Shown one piece after another: positions 39,380-50,416 of a DNA stretch of 53,862 nt. Source of the DNA: an uncultured Methylococcaceae bacterium. GTDB lineage: Bacteria > Pseudomonadota > Gammaproteobacteria > Methylococcales > Methylomonadaceae. Each line of letters begins with the position of its first letter. Positions within the stretch are counted from its first letter, which is position 1. Below the pieces are notes generated by a model. It had not been told where the DNA came from and ran no database searches. It saw only the letters and a list, made by a program, of their open reading frames with translations. The DNA is taken from assembly GCA_903944165.1 (NCBI GenBank), contig CAJAQT010000049.1, positions 1 to 53,862 on the forward strand, read 5' to 3'. A program made the position numbers and the translations under genes.

Positions 39380-40171
39380 ATGAAAAAACTTACTGCCGAA
39401 CCTGAAATTAAATCAGCAAAACGACTAGAGTGTTTCATTGCAGATTCGGATGCAATGATTAAAGAAGCCCAAAGATTACGTTACCGCGTCTTCGGTAAAG
39501 AAATGGGGGCAAAATTAAAGTCTGAATCAGAAGGGCTGGATCATGATGAAGTGGATGACTATTGCGACCATCTAGTTGTGTTTGATAACAACCATAAAAA
39601 AATTGTTGGGTACACTCGATTATTAACGCAAGATCAAGCCGAGCGTTTAGGACGATTTTATTCGCAAGGCGAGTTTAACTTAGACCAAGTGCTATGTTTA
39701 GAAGGACGTTTCTTAGAAATTGGCAGAACCTGTGTAGACCCTGATTTTCGTGGTGGTGCTGTATTAACAACACTCTGGTCAGCTTTAGTTGACTATGCGC
39801 TTAAAGGCAAATTTAACTATCTACTTGGCTGCGCTAGTATTACACCTGGTCCAAGTGGCTTTGCAGTCGATGCCGTTTATAGAAATATCGATGCTAAAAA
39901 TATCGCACCAACATCCATTCAAGTCACCCCAAGCATTCCCGTACCCAACGCACTTCGCTGTGATCGTGATGAATCTGGAATCCCCCCGCTGCTTAAAGCT
40001 TATTTACGTTTTGGCGCATTAATTTGCGGCGAACCGTGCTGGGATGAAGACTTTAACTGTATGGATTTATTTGTTTTACTACCTCTTGATCAATTACAAG
40101 AACGTTACAGCAAACATTATATGAGAGATTATCAAGCAGGACATGAAATTGAAAATGCGGCTGCTTTATAA
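39380..40171 (+). CDS. olsB: L-ornithine N-alpha-acyltransferase
   Basis: 'AQRLRYRVFGKEMGA', 'EIGRTCVDPDFRGGAVLTTLW', followed by overlapping OlsA-like acyltransferase. Confidence 0.88.
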   Translation: MKKLTAEPEIKSAKRLECFIADSDAMIKEAQRLRYRVFGKEMGAKLKSESEGLDHDEVDDYCDHLVVFDNNHKKIVGYTRLLTQDQAERLGRFYSQGEFNLDQVLCLEGRFLEIGRTCVDPDFRGGAVLTTLWSALVDYALKGKFNYLLGCASITPGPSGFAVDAVYRNIDAKNIAPTSIQVTPSIPVPNALRCDRDESGIPPLLKAYLRFGALICGEPCWDEDFNCMDLFVLLPLDQLQERYSKHYMRDYQAGHEIENAAAL

Positions 40172-40892
40172 ACTATCACTCATTAAATTACTTTTTATCT
40201 ATGGATTATTTCTTACTGCTATTATCATCCCAACTGTTAGCATACTAAATAAATTTTACGACACGCGCACGCAATGTGATCGCTTAAAGCAACAATGGTT
40301 CGACTGGCTTGCTCGTATTATTAAGTTACAGATCACTATTGAAGGTGAAGTACCTACGACCTCTTGCTTTATCATAAGCAATCATATTTCTTGGTTAGAT
40401 ATTGTCATCATTGGCAAACTACTTCCAACCTACTTCGTGGCTAAAAGTGACATTGTTCACTGGCCGGTCGTTGGCTTTATTGCGAAACATGCAGGTACTA
40501 TTTTTATTCGTCGTGGTGAAAAAAAGCACATCATGGAAACCTCAGATAAAATGGCATGGTTACTTCAAAACAATTGTACTATCGCAGCCTTTCCTGAAGG
40601 CACGACAACAATCGGCAATAACGTACTAAATTTCCATGCTTCGTTATTTCAACCAGCTTTAGCAAGCAATGCGATTATTCAACCTGTAGCTCTTCAATAT
40701 GAAGGCGCTGCAAAAGATAGTGCACCATTTATAAATGATGATATTTTTCTACCGCATTTAATTAATATGCTTCGCTTAGAAAAAATTGAAGCACGGATTA
40801 CTTTTTTACCTCCCTTAGCATCAACAGATCAATCTCGACACTCAATAAGTAAAACATCAAGACAAGCAATTCTTGATCAAATCACCTACTAA
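40143..40892 (+). CDS. olsA: 1-acyl-sn-glycerol-3-phosphate acyltransferase-like (OlsA-like)
   Basis: 'ISNHISWLDIVIIG' (NHxxxxD), 'FPEGTTTIGNNVLNFHASLFQPA'. Confidence 0.85.
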   Translation: MKLKMRLLYKLSLIKLLFIYGLFLTAIIIPTVSILNKFYDTRTQCDRLKQQWFDWLARIIKLQITIEGEVPTTSCFIISNHISWLDIVIIGKLLPTYFVAKSDIVHWPVVGFIAKHAGTIFIRRGEKKHIMETSDKMAWLLQNNCTIAAFPEGTTTIGNNVLNFHASLFQPALASNAIIQPVALQYEGAAKDSAPFINDDIFLPHLINMLRLEKIEARITFLPPLASTDQSRHSISKTSRQAILDQITY

Positions 40893-40928
40893 CTAACCCT
40901 ACCACTTTAATAAACAAGCTAACTGACA

Positions 40929-42152
40929 ATGCGCATACTGTTTGTCCACCAGAATTTTCCTGGTCAATTTAAACATCTTGCGCCTGCATTAGCTGCACAA
41001 CCTGCTAATGAAGTTGTCGCCTTGTCCATACGAGCTACGCCCCATCAACAAGGTATTCGCATCCTTAACTATCAACCTGCGCGCGGCACCACGCCTAATA
41101 TTCATCCATGGGTAGCTGATTTTGAAACTCAAACCATACGCGGTGACGCAGCTTTTAAAGCCGCACTAAAACTTAAAGAAGACGGTTTTACACCAGACAT
41201 TATCATTGCTCACCCAGGTTGGGGAGAAAGTCTGTTTCTAAAAGATGTCTGGCCCACCGCCAAATTAGGTATGTATTGCGAATTTTTTTATCATTCGCAC
41301 GGTCATGATGTTGGCTTTGATCCTGAATTTCCCACGCCAAATATTGATAATGTGTGCCGCTTACGCTTGAAAAATGTTAATAATTTAGTGCATTTTCAAA
41401 TTGCCGATGCAGGAATTTCACCAACACACTGGCAAGCCAGCACGTTTCCAGATCCCTTTCGGCAAAAAATATCAGTTATTCATGATGGTATTGATACCCA
41501 ACTTATCCAGCCTAATAAAAATGCGACATTAACGCTTAATAATCACTTAGTGTTAAGCCAAAAAGATGAAATTATTACCTTTGTTAATCGCAATTTAGAG
41601 CCGTATCGTGGTTACCATACCTTCATGCGGGCATTACCCACCATCCTGGCACAGCGCCCTAATGCTAGAGTAATCATTGTTGGTGGCGATGATGTCAGTT
41701 ATGGTCAACGCCCCGCCAATGGACAAACGTGGCGCTCACTATTTTTTGATGAAGTAAAAAATACACTTGATTGTAGCCGCGTGCATTTTGTTGGCCGAAT
41801 ACCTTATCCATATTTTGTTAGCTTACTGCAACTATCCTCACTGCATATTTACCTGACCTACCCCTTTGTTTTATCATGGAGCTTATTAGAAGCAATGAGT
41901 GCCGGTTGCTGCATTCTTGCCAGCGATACCCAACCATTACATGAAGCAATCATGCACAATGAAACAGGTCGACTCATTAATTTTTTTGATGTTAATGCCT
42001 TAGCCAACGAAGTGAATACCTTACTCGATGATCCCACTGAGCGCGCGCGATTAGGCCGCCAAGCACGTGAATTTGCGATAAATAACTATGACTTAACAAC
42101 ACGCTGTTTACCCAAACAAATTGCCTGGGCCACCCAATTAAACAACAGTTAA
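40929..42152 (+). CDS. family 4-like glycosyltransferase
   Basis: 'MRILFVHQNFPGQFKHLAPAL', 'VIHDGIDT', 'PYPYFVSLLQLSSLHIYLTYPFVLSWSLLEAMSAGCCILAS'. Confidence 0.88.
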   Translation: MRILFVHQNFPGQFKHLAPALAAQPANEVVALSIRATPHQQGIRILNYQPARGTTPNIHPWVADFETQTIRGDAAFKAALKLKEDGFTPDIIIAHPGWGESLFLKDVWPTAKLGMYCEFFYHSHGHDVGFDPEFPTPNIDNVCRLRLKNVNNLVHFQIADAGISPTHWQASTFPDPFRQKISVIHDGIDTQLIQPNKNATLTLNNHLVLSQKDEIITFVNRNLEPYRGYHTFMRALPTILAQRPNARVIIVGGDDVSYGQRPANGQTWRSLFFDEVKNTLDCSRVHFVGRIPYPYFVSLLQLSSLHIYLTYPFVLSWSLLEAMSAGCCILASDTQPLHEAIMHNETGRLINFFDVNALANEVNTLLDDPTERARLGRQAREFAINNYDLTTRCLPKQIAWATQLNNS

Positions 42153-42210
42153 ACTCATCACCCTTTGCTTATAACCTACACCTACGTTTACGGTTATCCT
42201 CCTTATCATT

Positions 42211-44097
42211 ATGATTAACTTTAAAAATATCACCTTACGTCGAGGTACCCGCATTCTCTTTAGCGATACCACGTTCACCTTACATAAAGGTCAAAAGATT
42301 GGGTTCACTGGCGCTAATGGTGCAGGAAAATCCAGCTTATTCGCACTGGTAAAAAATGAATTACACGTAGATGAAGGTGAATTATTCATCCCACCACACC
42401 TGCATATTGCTCATGTTGCTCAAGAAACACCAGCGGTTACCTGCTCTGCTTTAGATTATGTTGTCGATGGCGACACTGAATTACGCACCTTACAACGCGA
42501 TACGTTAATCGCAGAACATGCCAACGACGGTATGAAAATCGCTGCATACCACGCCCAATTAGAAGAAATTGATGGCTATACCGCTAATGCACGCGCTTCA
42601 CGCTTAATGAATGGCTTAGGCTTTCAAGTAGATCAAGAACAGCTTCCCGTCAATTCCTTTTCAGGTGGTTGGCGCATGCGCTTAAATTTAGCACAAGCAT
42701 TAATGTGTCGATCTGATCTTTTATTACTGGATGAACCCACCAACCATTTAGATTTAGATGCTGTTATCTGGCTTCAAGATTGGCTAACAAAATATCCAGG
42801 CACACTGATGTTGATTTCACATGATCGTGATTTTCTTGACACCATTACCGACCACATCGTGCATATCGAACATAACAAAGCAGAAATTTATACGGGCAAT
42901 TATTCTGCTTTTGAACGTATGCGCGCAGAAAAACTTGCTCAACAACAGGTTGCTTTTCAAAAACAACAACGTGAAATTGCCCATATTCAAAGTTTTGTAA
43001 CGCGTTTCAAAGCCCAAGCAACCAAAGCACGTCAAGCGCAAAGCCGAATTAAAGCCTTAGAACGGATGGAAATTATTGCCATGGCGCACGTTGATTCCCC
43101 TTTCGATTTCAGCTTTAAAAAGCCTGATAAAATACCAAATCCTCTGCTTAAACTAGACAAAGCATGCATTGGCTACGGTACTAAAATAATCATTAAAAAT
43201 ATCAGTTTGACCATCACTCCAGGTGACCGCATTGGCTTACTTGGCTCTAATGGTGCAGGAAAGTCTAGCTTAATTAAAGTACTTGCAGGCGAAATGCAGC
43301 CGTTATCAGGCGAACGTTTGGAAGCTGATGCCTTAAAAATTGGCTACTTTGCCCAGCATCAACTTGAACAATTACGCACTGAAGAAAGCCCCTTGTGGCA
43401 TCTTCAACAATTGGATAAAAAAGCCACCGAAAAAGACTTACGTAACTTTTTAGGTGGCTTTAACTTTCAGGGCGATAAAGTATTAGAGGCCATTAAACCT
43501 TTTTCTGGAGGAGAAAAAGCACGTTTAGTGCTCGCGCTTTTGGTCTATCAAAACCCTAATATGCTATTGCTTGATGAGCCCACAAACCACTTAGATTTAG
43601 ACATGCGTCATGCCTTAAATATCGCTTTACAAGCATATGAAGGTGCGCTAGTTGTGGTCTCTCATGATCGACATTTGTTACGCACAGTAACCGATAAATT
43701 TTATTTGGTCGCCCACGGTAAAGTAGACGCCTATGACGGCGACCTTGACGATTACCGACAATGGTTGAACGATCAACGAAAAGACCTCGACAAACCAAGC
43801 TCTACCTCTACTGAAACGACATCAGTCTCGCGCAAAGACCAACGTAAACAGGATGCAGAACGCAGACAACGCCTAAAACCAATTTATGATGCCTTAAAAA
43901 AAGCCGAACACGATGTTGAAAAGTATCATCAAGAACAACGCCAACTTGAAGCCGCCTTAGCCGACCCAAGCCTATATGACGACGCTAATAAAGCACAGTT
44001 AAAACAACTTTTGGCTCGTAAGTGTGTTGTTGATAACGCCTTAGAAAGTGCTGAAGAAGCCTGGTTAACCGCAGAAGAATTAATCGCCGCCGATTAA
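42211..44097 (+). CDS. yheS: ABC-F ATPase, YheS-like
   Basis: Two ABC cassettes; 'LLLDEPTNHLDLDAVIWLQDWL'; linker 'QRDFLDTITDHIVHIE'-type ABC-F features. Confidence 0.9.
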   Translation: MINFKNITLRRGTRILFSDTTFTLHKGQKIGFTGANGAGKSSLFALVKNELHVDEGELFIPPHLHIAHVAQETPAVTCSALDYVVDGDTELRTLQRDTLIAEHANDGMKIAAYHAQLEEIDGYTANARASRLMNGLGFQVDQEQLPVNSFSGGWRMRLNLAQALMCRSDLLLLDEPTNHLDLDAVIWLQDWLTKYPGTLMLISHDRDFLDTITDHIVHIEHNKAEIYTGNYSAFERMRAEKLAQQQVAFQKQQREIAHIQSFVTRFKAQATKARQAQSRIKALERMEIIAMAHVDSPFDFSFKKPDKIPNPLLKLDKACIGYGTKIIIKNISLTITPGDRIGLLGSNGAGKSSLIKVLAGEMQPLSGERLEADALKIGYFAQHQLEQLRTEESPLWHLQQLDKKATEKDLRNFLGGFNFQGDKVLEAIKPFSGGEKARLVLALLVYQNPNMLLLDEPTNHLDLDMRHALNIALQAYEGALVVVSHDRHLLRTVTDKFYLVAHGKVDAYDGDLDDYRQWLNDQRKDLDKPSSTSTETTSVSRKDQRKQDAERRQRLKPIYDALKKAEHDVEKYHQEQRQLEAALADPSLYDDANKAQLKQLLARKCVVDNALESAEEAWLTAEELIAAD

Positions 44098-44107
44098 TAC
44101 AAATCAG

Positions 44108-46345
44108 TTAATACAAATCAATAGGGTCAACATCCAACGACCAACGTACTTTTTTACTTAATTTTAATTGCTCAATTTTGGGCACCAGTGCCGTTAACAT
44201 GCGCTGCAATGCTTGACGTGAACTGCTTTGGACTAACAATTGATATCGATACACACCTGCACGCCTGATCATGGGTGCAGCAACAGGCCCTAATAAGGCA
44301 ACCTCTTGCTGAGTTAAATCTTTTGCCAAATTGACCACCTCAGTTAAAAAATCTTTAGCTAATTTATTTACTTCAGCCTGTGCACGAAATAAAGCCTGAA
44401 AACTAAACGGAGGTAACTGAGCTAACTGTCGTTGCGCTAATGCACTGGCAGTAAAACTAGGATACCCCTCCTGAATCAAGCGCATTAATAACGGATGATC
44501 TGGGTGTCTAGTTTGCAAAATCACCTTACCTGGCTTGTCTTCACGGCCCGCACGACCGGCAACTTGGACAATCAATTGTGCTAATTTTTCCTCAGCATGA
44601 AAATCCACACTAAACAAACCGCTATCAACATCCAACAAAGCGACCAACGTTACATTAGAAAAGTGATGACCTTTTGCCAGCATTTGCGTACCCAAAATAA
44701 TATCCACTTCACCTTGATTTATTTGCTCTAAAACATTTTCTAAATGTCCCTTTTTGGCAATTGCATCACGATCGACTCTCACCACACGCTTAGTGGGAAA
44801 TAAAGCTTGTAAACTGATTTCCACACGCTCAGTACCTAAGCCTAACGGTATTAACCCCCCCGGTACATGACACGCCGGACACTGTGTTGGTAAGCTACTT
44901 TCTTGCGCACAATGATGGCAACGCAAGACACCATCATGACGATGAATAACCAAATTTGCGTCACACGCAAAACATCTTGCTACCCACCCACAACCATGAC
45001 AAATTAACGTAGGTGCAAAACCTCGACGATTTAAAAACACTAAAACTTGCTGTTTTTTTGCTAAAGTCTGCGCCATTTCAGCGAGCAATGGCTCTGATAA
45101 TCCTTCAGTCAATTGTTTATTACGAATATCCAACACCTGAAAAATAGGTGGGATAGCATGTCCAGCACGTCTGGATAAATGCAAGCGCTGATAACGTTGT
45201 AAATTAACATTATGGATGCTTTCTAATGACGGCGTTGCTGACCCTAACAAAATTGGAATGTGCAATAATTTAGCACGCACCACCGCCACATCTCGGGCTG
45301 AGAAACGAAAGCCGTCTTGTTGTTTAAACGAGGCATCATGCTCCTCATCGATAATGATAATCCCTGGCGATGTTAACGGCGTGAATAAGGCGGAACGTGT
45401 ACCTAATAAAAACTGACAGCTTCCTTGCTGCATTTTTAACCACGCATGATAACGTTGTTTATCTGTTAATTTTGAATGTGATATCACAATTTCAACGGAA
45501 AATCGCTGACGAAAGCGTGCTTCTAATTGAGGGGTTAAGGTAATTTCAGGCACCAATACCAGCACCTGTAAACCACGTGTCAATACGGCATCGATGATTT
45601 GCATATAGACTTCAGTTTTACCGCTTCCCGTCACGCCTTCCAATAAAAACACATTGAACGTTCCTATTTGCTCAGTCACCGCAGTGATTGCTTCTTGCTG
45701 CTCAGCATTGCATTGTAAATGAGCTTGCTTACTGACCGACATAGGCAAACTTTGTGCTGAACTTATCGTCACTTCGGCAATAAAACCTTTATTAAGTAAC
45801 TGTGTTAACGGAGCACGCCAATGTTTATGCCAACGCTTTAACTCGTCAGTAGAAATAGATTGCTTGCAGTGTAGACATTGCTGGATAAGTTCACGCTGTA
45901 GAGGTGCGCGTTGCAACTGTTCACTGGAGATAGCCTTACCTGCCAAAGTAAGTGAGTAATACACCACAGCTTGTGCAGGTAACTTAGCATTAAGCTTAAC
46001 GTCACGCCGCAATAACGCTGGGAAAGCCACCGCAATTACGCTACCTAAAGGATAATGGTAATAGTGACTTGCCCACGTTAACAACTGTAAATCAAGCTTT
46101 GTTAACAATGGCTGCTGATCTAACACCTCAAGTACGCGTTTGAGTTTATGCATGGGGAAATCACTTGCAGACACTAGCTCTATCAATACCCCGACTTTTT
46201 TTAGTCGCCCAAACGGTACAACCACCCTAGTTCCTGGCAGCAGCAACTGACCGTCAAGCGGCGCCAAGTAATCAAATAGGGAATACAACGGTAAATCTAA
46301 CGCAACTTTACAAATACTGTCCGTCATATTGTGCAACTTAGCCAT
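44108..46345 (-). CDS. priA: primosomal protein N' (PriA)
   Basis: 'LLEGVTGSGKTEVYMQII', 'DEEHDASFKQQDGFRFSARDVAVVRA', Cys-rich zinc region, 'VAGRAGREDKPGKVILQT'. Confidence 0.96.
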   Translation of the reverse strand: MAKLHNMTDSICKVALDLPLYSLFDYLAPLDGQLLLPGTRVVVPFGRLKKVGVLIELVSASDFPMHKLKRVLEVLDQQPLLTKLDLQLLTWASHYYHYPLGSVIAVAFPALLRRDVKLNAKLPAQAVVYYSLTLAGKAISSEQLQRAPLQRELIQQCLHCKQSISTDELKRWHKHWRAPLTQLLNKGFIAEVTISSAQSLPMSVSKQAHLQCNAEQQEAITAVTEQIGTFNVFLLEGVTGSGKTEVYMQIIDAVLTRGLQVLVLVPEITLTPQLEARFRQRFSVEIVISHSKLTDKQRYHAWLKMQQGSCQFLLGTRSALFTPLTSPGIIIIDEEHDASFKQQDGFRFSARDVAVVRAKLLHIPILLGSATPSLESIHNVNLQRYQRLHLSRRAGHAIPPIFQVLDIRNKQLTEGLSEPLLAEMAQTLAKKQQVLVFLNRRGFAPTLICHGCGWVARCFACDANLVIHRHDGVLRCHHCAQESSLPTQCPACHVPGGLIPLGLGTERVEISLQALFPTKRVVRVDRDAIAKKGHLENVLEQINQGEVDIILGTQMLAKGHHFSNVTLVALLDVDSGLFSVDFHAEEKLAQLIVQVAGRAGREDKPGKVILQTRHPDHPLLMRLIQEGYPSFTASALAQRQLAQLPPFSFQALFRAQAEVNKLAKDFLTEVVNLAKDLTQQEVALLGPVAAPMIRRAGVYRYQLLVQSSSRQALQRMLTALVPKIEQLKLSKKVRWSLDVDPIDLY

Positions 46346-46403
46346 AATCTATAAAAAAATAAGTTAAGTAATACCGCTAAGTAATTGTGAACATTACACT
46401 TCA

Positions 46404-46432
46404 GAGTTATTCACAAAAGCTGTGGATAACTC
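46404..46432. promoter_or_regulatory. pair of convergent DnaA-box-like sequences upstream of priA
   Basis: GAGTTATTCACA-AAAGC-TGTGGATAACTC. Confidence 0.6.
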
Positions 46433-46639
46433 TGTGTAAAACACCGTTATTAAAAAGCTTAGTAACGGTTTTTATTAGCTTTTTTTCAAATTGTCCAATA
46501 AGCAATCAATACAAACTATCCATTTTAAATCAATAACTTATAAAATAAAAATGAAAAACATTGACATTAAAAAACGTTTTTATTAAAAATAATATACGCA
46601 CAATTAAGCTGTGATTAAACGTCTTAGATGCTAAGTAAT

Positions 46640-47155
46640 CTATGTCTTAATATTCCGTAATTGCGCCAAACTTAACCCTGCTAACAATAAAAAAGCTAAG
46701 CATGTCCAGGCGGGCATACTAAAGCCCAATAATGTCCAATTAACTTCAGCGCATTCTCCTGTTCCACTCAAGAGTAATTTTAAAGAATTAATTATCGGGA
46801 AATTTTGTAACATATATTCTAAGCCTGGACCACATTCAGGTACTTGATCAGGTGGTAAATGTTGCAACCACACATGACGCAGTGAAATCGTAGCGCCTAA
46901 TAAAGCAATAACGCCACCTGCTAGACTATATATTTTTATCCCCTTGGCACGTGGATTATGAATAACCGCAACAATAAAACATAGGCCCGTCGCAAAAATA
47001 GCAATACGTTGAGATATGCACAACGGACATGGCTCTAAGCCATCTACAAACTGAAAATAAGCCCCCATTACCAACAATAACGCACACCCTAAAAATCCAA
47101 CTAAAAACCACAGTCTAGGATTAAGTTTTATTATCTCGAACATGATTTCCCCCAA
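46640..47155 (-). CDS. dsbB: disulfide bond formation protein DsbB
   Basis: 'GLEPCPLCISQRIAIF', 'ECGPGLEYMLQNFPIINSLKLLLSGTGECAEV'. Confidence 0.93.
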   Translation of the reverse strand: MGEIMFEIIKLNPRLWFLVGFLGCALLLVMGAYFQFVDGLEPCPLCISQRIAIFATGLCFIVAVIHNPRAKGIKIYSLAGGVIALLGATISLRHVWLQHLPPDQVPECGPGLEYMLQNFPIINSLKLLLSGTGECAEVNWTLLGFSMPAWTCLAFLLLAGLSLAQLRNIKT

Positions 47156-47242
47156 AAATTACATTGAGCAGCTCGCCCTTAAGCGGTTTCGCCCTTAACC
47201 ATAACAAACTATTATTTATTTAGTACGCAAGTGCAACGGTGC

Positions 47243-48907
47243 TTAATCCTTTACCCACCCATCTCGTAACGTCACTGTACGATTAAAAACCAATTGCTCT
47301 TTACTTGCGTCTAATGAATCAAGGCAAAAATATCCCGTCCGTTCAAATTGAAAACGTTGCTCACTGCTTGCCACAGCTAAACTTGCTTCAACACGGCAAT
47401 CATGCAACACGTCCAATGAATTTGGATTTAGCACCGATAAGAAGTTTTCTTCATTATCAGGTTGTGGCACCGTAAATAAACGATGATACAAACGAATCTC
47501 AGCAGGATAAGAATAGTCTTGTGCGACCCAATGAATAACGCCTTTCACTTTACGACCCTCAGGATTTTTTCCTAACGTCGCTTCATCGTAGGTACAGTGC
47601 AATTCAACTATCTGACCGTGCTCATTTTTGATAACTTCATCACAGCGAATCACATACGCACCACGTAAACGTACCTCACCACCCAAGATTAAGCGTTTAT
47701 ATTTTGGTGGTGGCAGCTCAGCAAAATCATCTTGCTCGATTAAAATAACCCGAGCAAAAGGCACCTCGCGATGACCAAGTTCAGGACGTTGAGGATGATT
47801 ACTAAGGCATAATTGTTCACACCGCTCTTCAGGGTAATTTGTAATGACCACCCGCAAAGGCTGTAATACAGCCATCGCACGCAAAGCATTTTCATTTAAA
47901 TCTTCACGAATGCAATACTCTAATACCCCCATTTCAATCCACGAATTTTGCTTCGTTAAGCCAATACGCTCACAAAAATCTTTAATTGCCTTGGGTGTAA
48001 ATCCTGCTCGACGTAAGCCAGCTAAGGTTGGCATACGCGGATCATCCCAGCCCTGCACATGATTTTCCATGACCAATTGATTTAATTTTCGTTTACTAAC
48101 AATAGTGTATTCCAGTTGCAAGCGGGCAAACTCAATTTGTTGAGGATGACTTGGCGTATTCAACTGCGTTAAAACCCAGTCATATAATGGTCGATGATCT
48201 TCAAACTCTAGGGTGCATAAAGAATGGGTAATATTTTCCAACGCATCAGAAAGACAATGGGTATAGTCGTACATTGGATAAATGCACCACGCATCTCCAG
48301 TTCGTTGATGATGGACGCGCCGAATACGGTAAATAGCCGGGTCACGCATATTGATATTAGGCGAAGCCATATCAATTTTTGCACGCAGCACATAAGCACC
48401 ATCGTTAAATTCACCCGCACGCATACGCGCAAATAACTCCAGATTTTCAGCTACAGTTCTTGAACGATCAGGACTTTCTTTGCCAGGCTCTGTTAATGAC
48501 CCACGGTACGCTCTAATCTCATCGGCCGATAAGCTATCTACATACGCTAAACCTTGCTCTATTAATTGCACTGCATACGCATACAACTGCTCAAAATAAT
48601 CCGATGCATGACATAAATTATCCCAAGAAAACCCCAACCACTGCACGTCACGTTGAATAGCTTCCATATATTCAATGCTTTCTTTTTCAGGATTAGTATC
48701 ATCAAAACGTAAATTGCATGAGCCATTATTTTCAATTGCCATCCCAAAATTTAAACAAATGGATTTAGCATGACCAATATGTAAATAGCCATTAGGCTCT
48801 GGAGGAAAGCGCGTAGCCACGCGCCCATTATGTTTATTATTATTACGATCTTCGGCAATTATGTGACGAATAAAATTAGATGAAACTGGAGTATCTTGAG
48901 TCGACAT
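47243..48907 (-). CDS. glnS: glutamine--tRNA ligase
   Basis: '[24 protein letters not shown]', 'VVSKRKL'-like '[12 protein letters not shown]'; start trimmed to ATG at 48907. Confidence 0.96.
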   Translation of the reverse strand: MSTQDTPVSSNFIRHIIAEDRNNNKHNGRVATRFPPEPNGYLHIGHAKSICLNFGMAIENNGSCNLRFDDTNPEKESIEYMEAIQRDVQWLGFSWDNLCHASDYFEQLYAYAVQLIEQGLAYVDSLSADEIRAYRGSLTEPGKESPDRSRTVAENLELFARMRAGEFNDGAYVLRAKIDMASPNINMRDPAIYRIRRVHHQRTGDAWCIYPMYDYTHCLSDALENITHSLCTLEFEDHRPLYDWVLTQLNTPSHPQQIEFARLQLEYTIVSKRKLNQLVMENHVQGWDDPRMPTLAGLRRAGFTPKAIKDFCERIGLTKQNSWIEMGVLEYCIREDLNENALRAMAVLQPLRVVITNYPEERCEQLCLSNHPQRPELGHREVPFARVILIEQDDFAELPPPKYKRLILGGEVRLRGAYVIRCDEVIKNEHGQIVELHCTYDEATLGKNPEGRKVKGVIHWVAQDYSYPAEIRLYHRLFTVPQPDNEENFLSVLNPNSLDVLHDCRVEASLAVASSEQRFQFERTGYFCLDSLDASKEQLVFNRTVTLRDGWVKD

Positions 48908-49057
48908 GGCTATAAAAACATCCGCTAGAAAAGAAAACCACACTGAGTGGCTAGAAAAAATAAAACCTGTATTATTATCATTAGGATAATACTGTAAATG
49001 TATAAACCAGTAAAGCACGCCCAATTGGCACATCAAAGCAATTCATACCTCACCTTT

Positions 49058-50416
49058 ATGACCACCTTCTTACCGCAAGCAACCTCCCATACACTTACCG
49101 TATCTCAGTTAAATAAATTAAGTAATCAATTACTTAGCTCACAATTATTTAACATTAAGGTGATTGGTGAAATTTCAAACTTAAGCACACCATCCTCAGG
49201 ACATTGGTATTTTTCACTTAAAGATGCCAATGCTCACGTGCGCTGTGCAATGTTTAAACATCAACAAAAAAAAACCAGTGTTAAACCCAAAGAGGGTTTG
49301 TCCGTGGTTATTAAAGCACAAGTGAGCATTTATGAGCCACGCGGGGACTATCAATTAATTGTTGAGGCTATCGAAGCCGCTGGTAATGGTCAATTACAGC
49401 AAGCCTATGAAGCGTTAAAAACAAAACTGGCTGAAGAAGGTTTATTTGCCAATCACCATAAAAAATCCATTCCTAAACTCCCCACCACCATTGGTATTAT
49501 TACCTCACCAACAGGAGCTGCCTTACACGATATATTAACCGTTCTAAAAAGACGTTTTGCCGCCATACCTATTATTATTTATCCCGTGAGCGTTCAAGGC
49601 GAAAAGGCCAAAACAGAGATTGCTCTCGCCATTACACAAGCAAATGATAGCCCATTATGCGACGTACTTATTCTTGGTCGCGGCGGCGGTTCATTAGAAG
49701 ATTTATGGGCATTCAATGAAGAAATCGTAGCCCGCGCTATATTTGCCAGTGAAATACCTATTATTGCTGCAATAGGCCATGAAACCGACATAACCATTGC
49801 TGATTTTATTGCTGACCTTCGTGCACCCACCCCCTCTGCCGCAGCCGAATTAGCCAGCCCAGATAGTCAAGAATGGTTTAATCAATTCGAGTACCACCAT
49901 AACCGCTTAAAAAACGCCATGGTTCAGCACATCAAACACCAACAAAATCGCACTAATTGGCTAACAAAACGCTTGGAACAACAACATCCACAACAAACTT
50001 TAAGCAGAAATTGCCAACATCTGGATGACTTAGAAACACGACTAAAACAAGCTATCTGCCACAATATCAATGCACTTAGCCATGCTTATGATCGAAAAAA
50101 AATACGTTTACAGCACTTAAGTCCAACTGAAAAAATTCAACTCTATCGCCATCAAGTAAGCCATTTACACCATTATTTGCCCACATTAATCTTAACTAAG
50201 CTCCAGCAATTACAGCAAGAAATACAGCGCAATAGCCAAACATTACAGGCAATCAGCCCTTTAGCAACACTTGAGCGCGGTTATGCGCTAGTTTTAAATC
50301 CTCTAAGCGGGGAAATTATTCGTAGTGTAAAGCAATTAACAATTGGAGAAAGGATAGAAACTAGAGTGGGTGATGGACAACTCGTGAGTACCATAACGCA
50401 TATTGACAACAGCTAA
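49058..50416 (+). CDS. xseA: exodeoxyribonuclease VII large subunit
   Basis: 'LTVSQLNKLSNQLLSSQLFNIKVIGEISNLSTPSSGHWYFSLKDANAHVRCAMFK', 'LILGRGGGSLEDLWAFNEE', 'IGHETDITIADFIADLRAPTPSAAAELA'. Confidence 0.96.
   Translation: MTTFLPQATSHTLTVSQLNKLSNQLLSSQLFNIKVIGEISNLSTPSSGHWYFSLKDANAHVRCAMFKHQQKKTSVKPKEGLSVVIKAQVSIYEPRGDYQLIVEAIEAAGNGQLQQAYEALKTKLAEEGLFANHHKKSIPKLPTTIGIITSPTGAALHDILTVLKRRFAAIPIIIYPVSVQGEKAKTEIALAITQANDSPLCDVLILGRGGGSLEDLWAFNEEIVARAIFASEIPIIAAIGHETDITIADFIADLRAPTPSAAAELASPDSQEWFNQFEYHHNRLKNAMVQHIKHQQNRTNWLTKRLEQQHPQQTLSRNCQHLDDLETRLKQAICHNINALSHAYDRKKIRLQHLSPTEKIQLYRHQVSHLHHYLPTLILTKLQQLQQEIQRNSQTLQAISPLATLERGYALVLNPLSGEIIRSVKQLTIGERIETRVGDGQLVSTITHIDNS

Noticed and set aside
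46404-46640. Possible oriC (DnaA boxes plus AT-rich tract)
   Set aside because: Only two clear boxes, no dnaA/gidA neighbours, and flanking genes converge on the region (+ on the left, - on the right) rather than diverge from it as expected for an origin.
48908-49057. Upstream extensions of glnS (to 49036) and xseA (from 48998) overlapping on opposite strands
   Set aside because: Conserved N termini begin at the internal ATGs (48907 and 49058), leaving a normal divergent promoter region.
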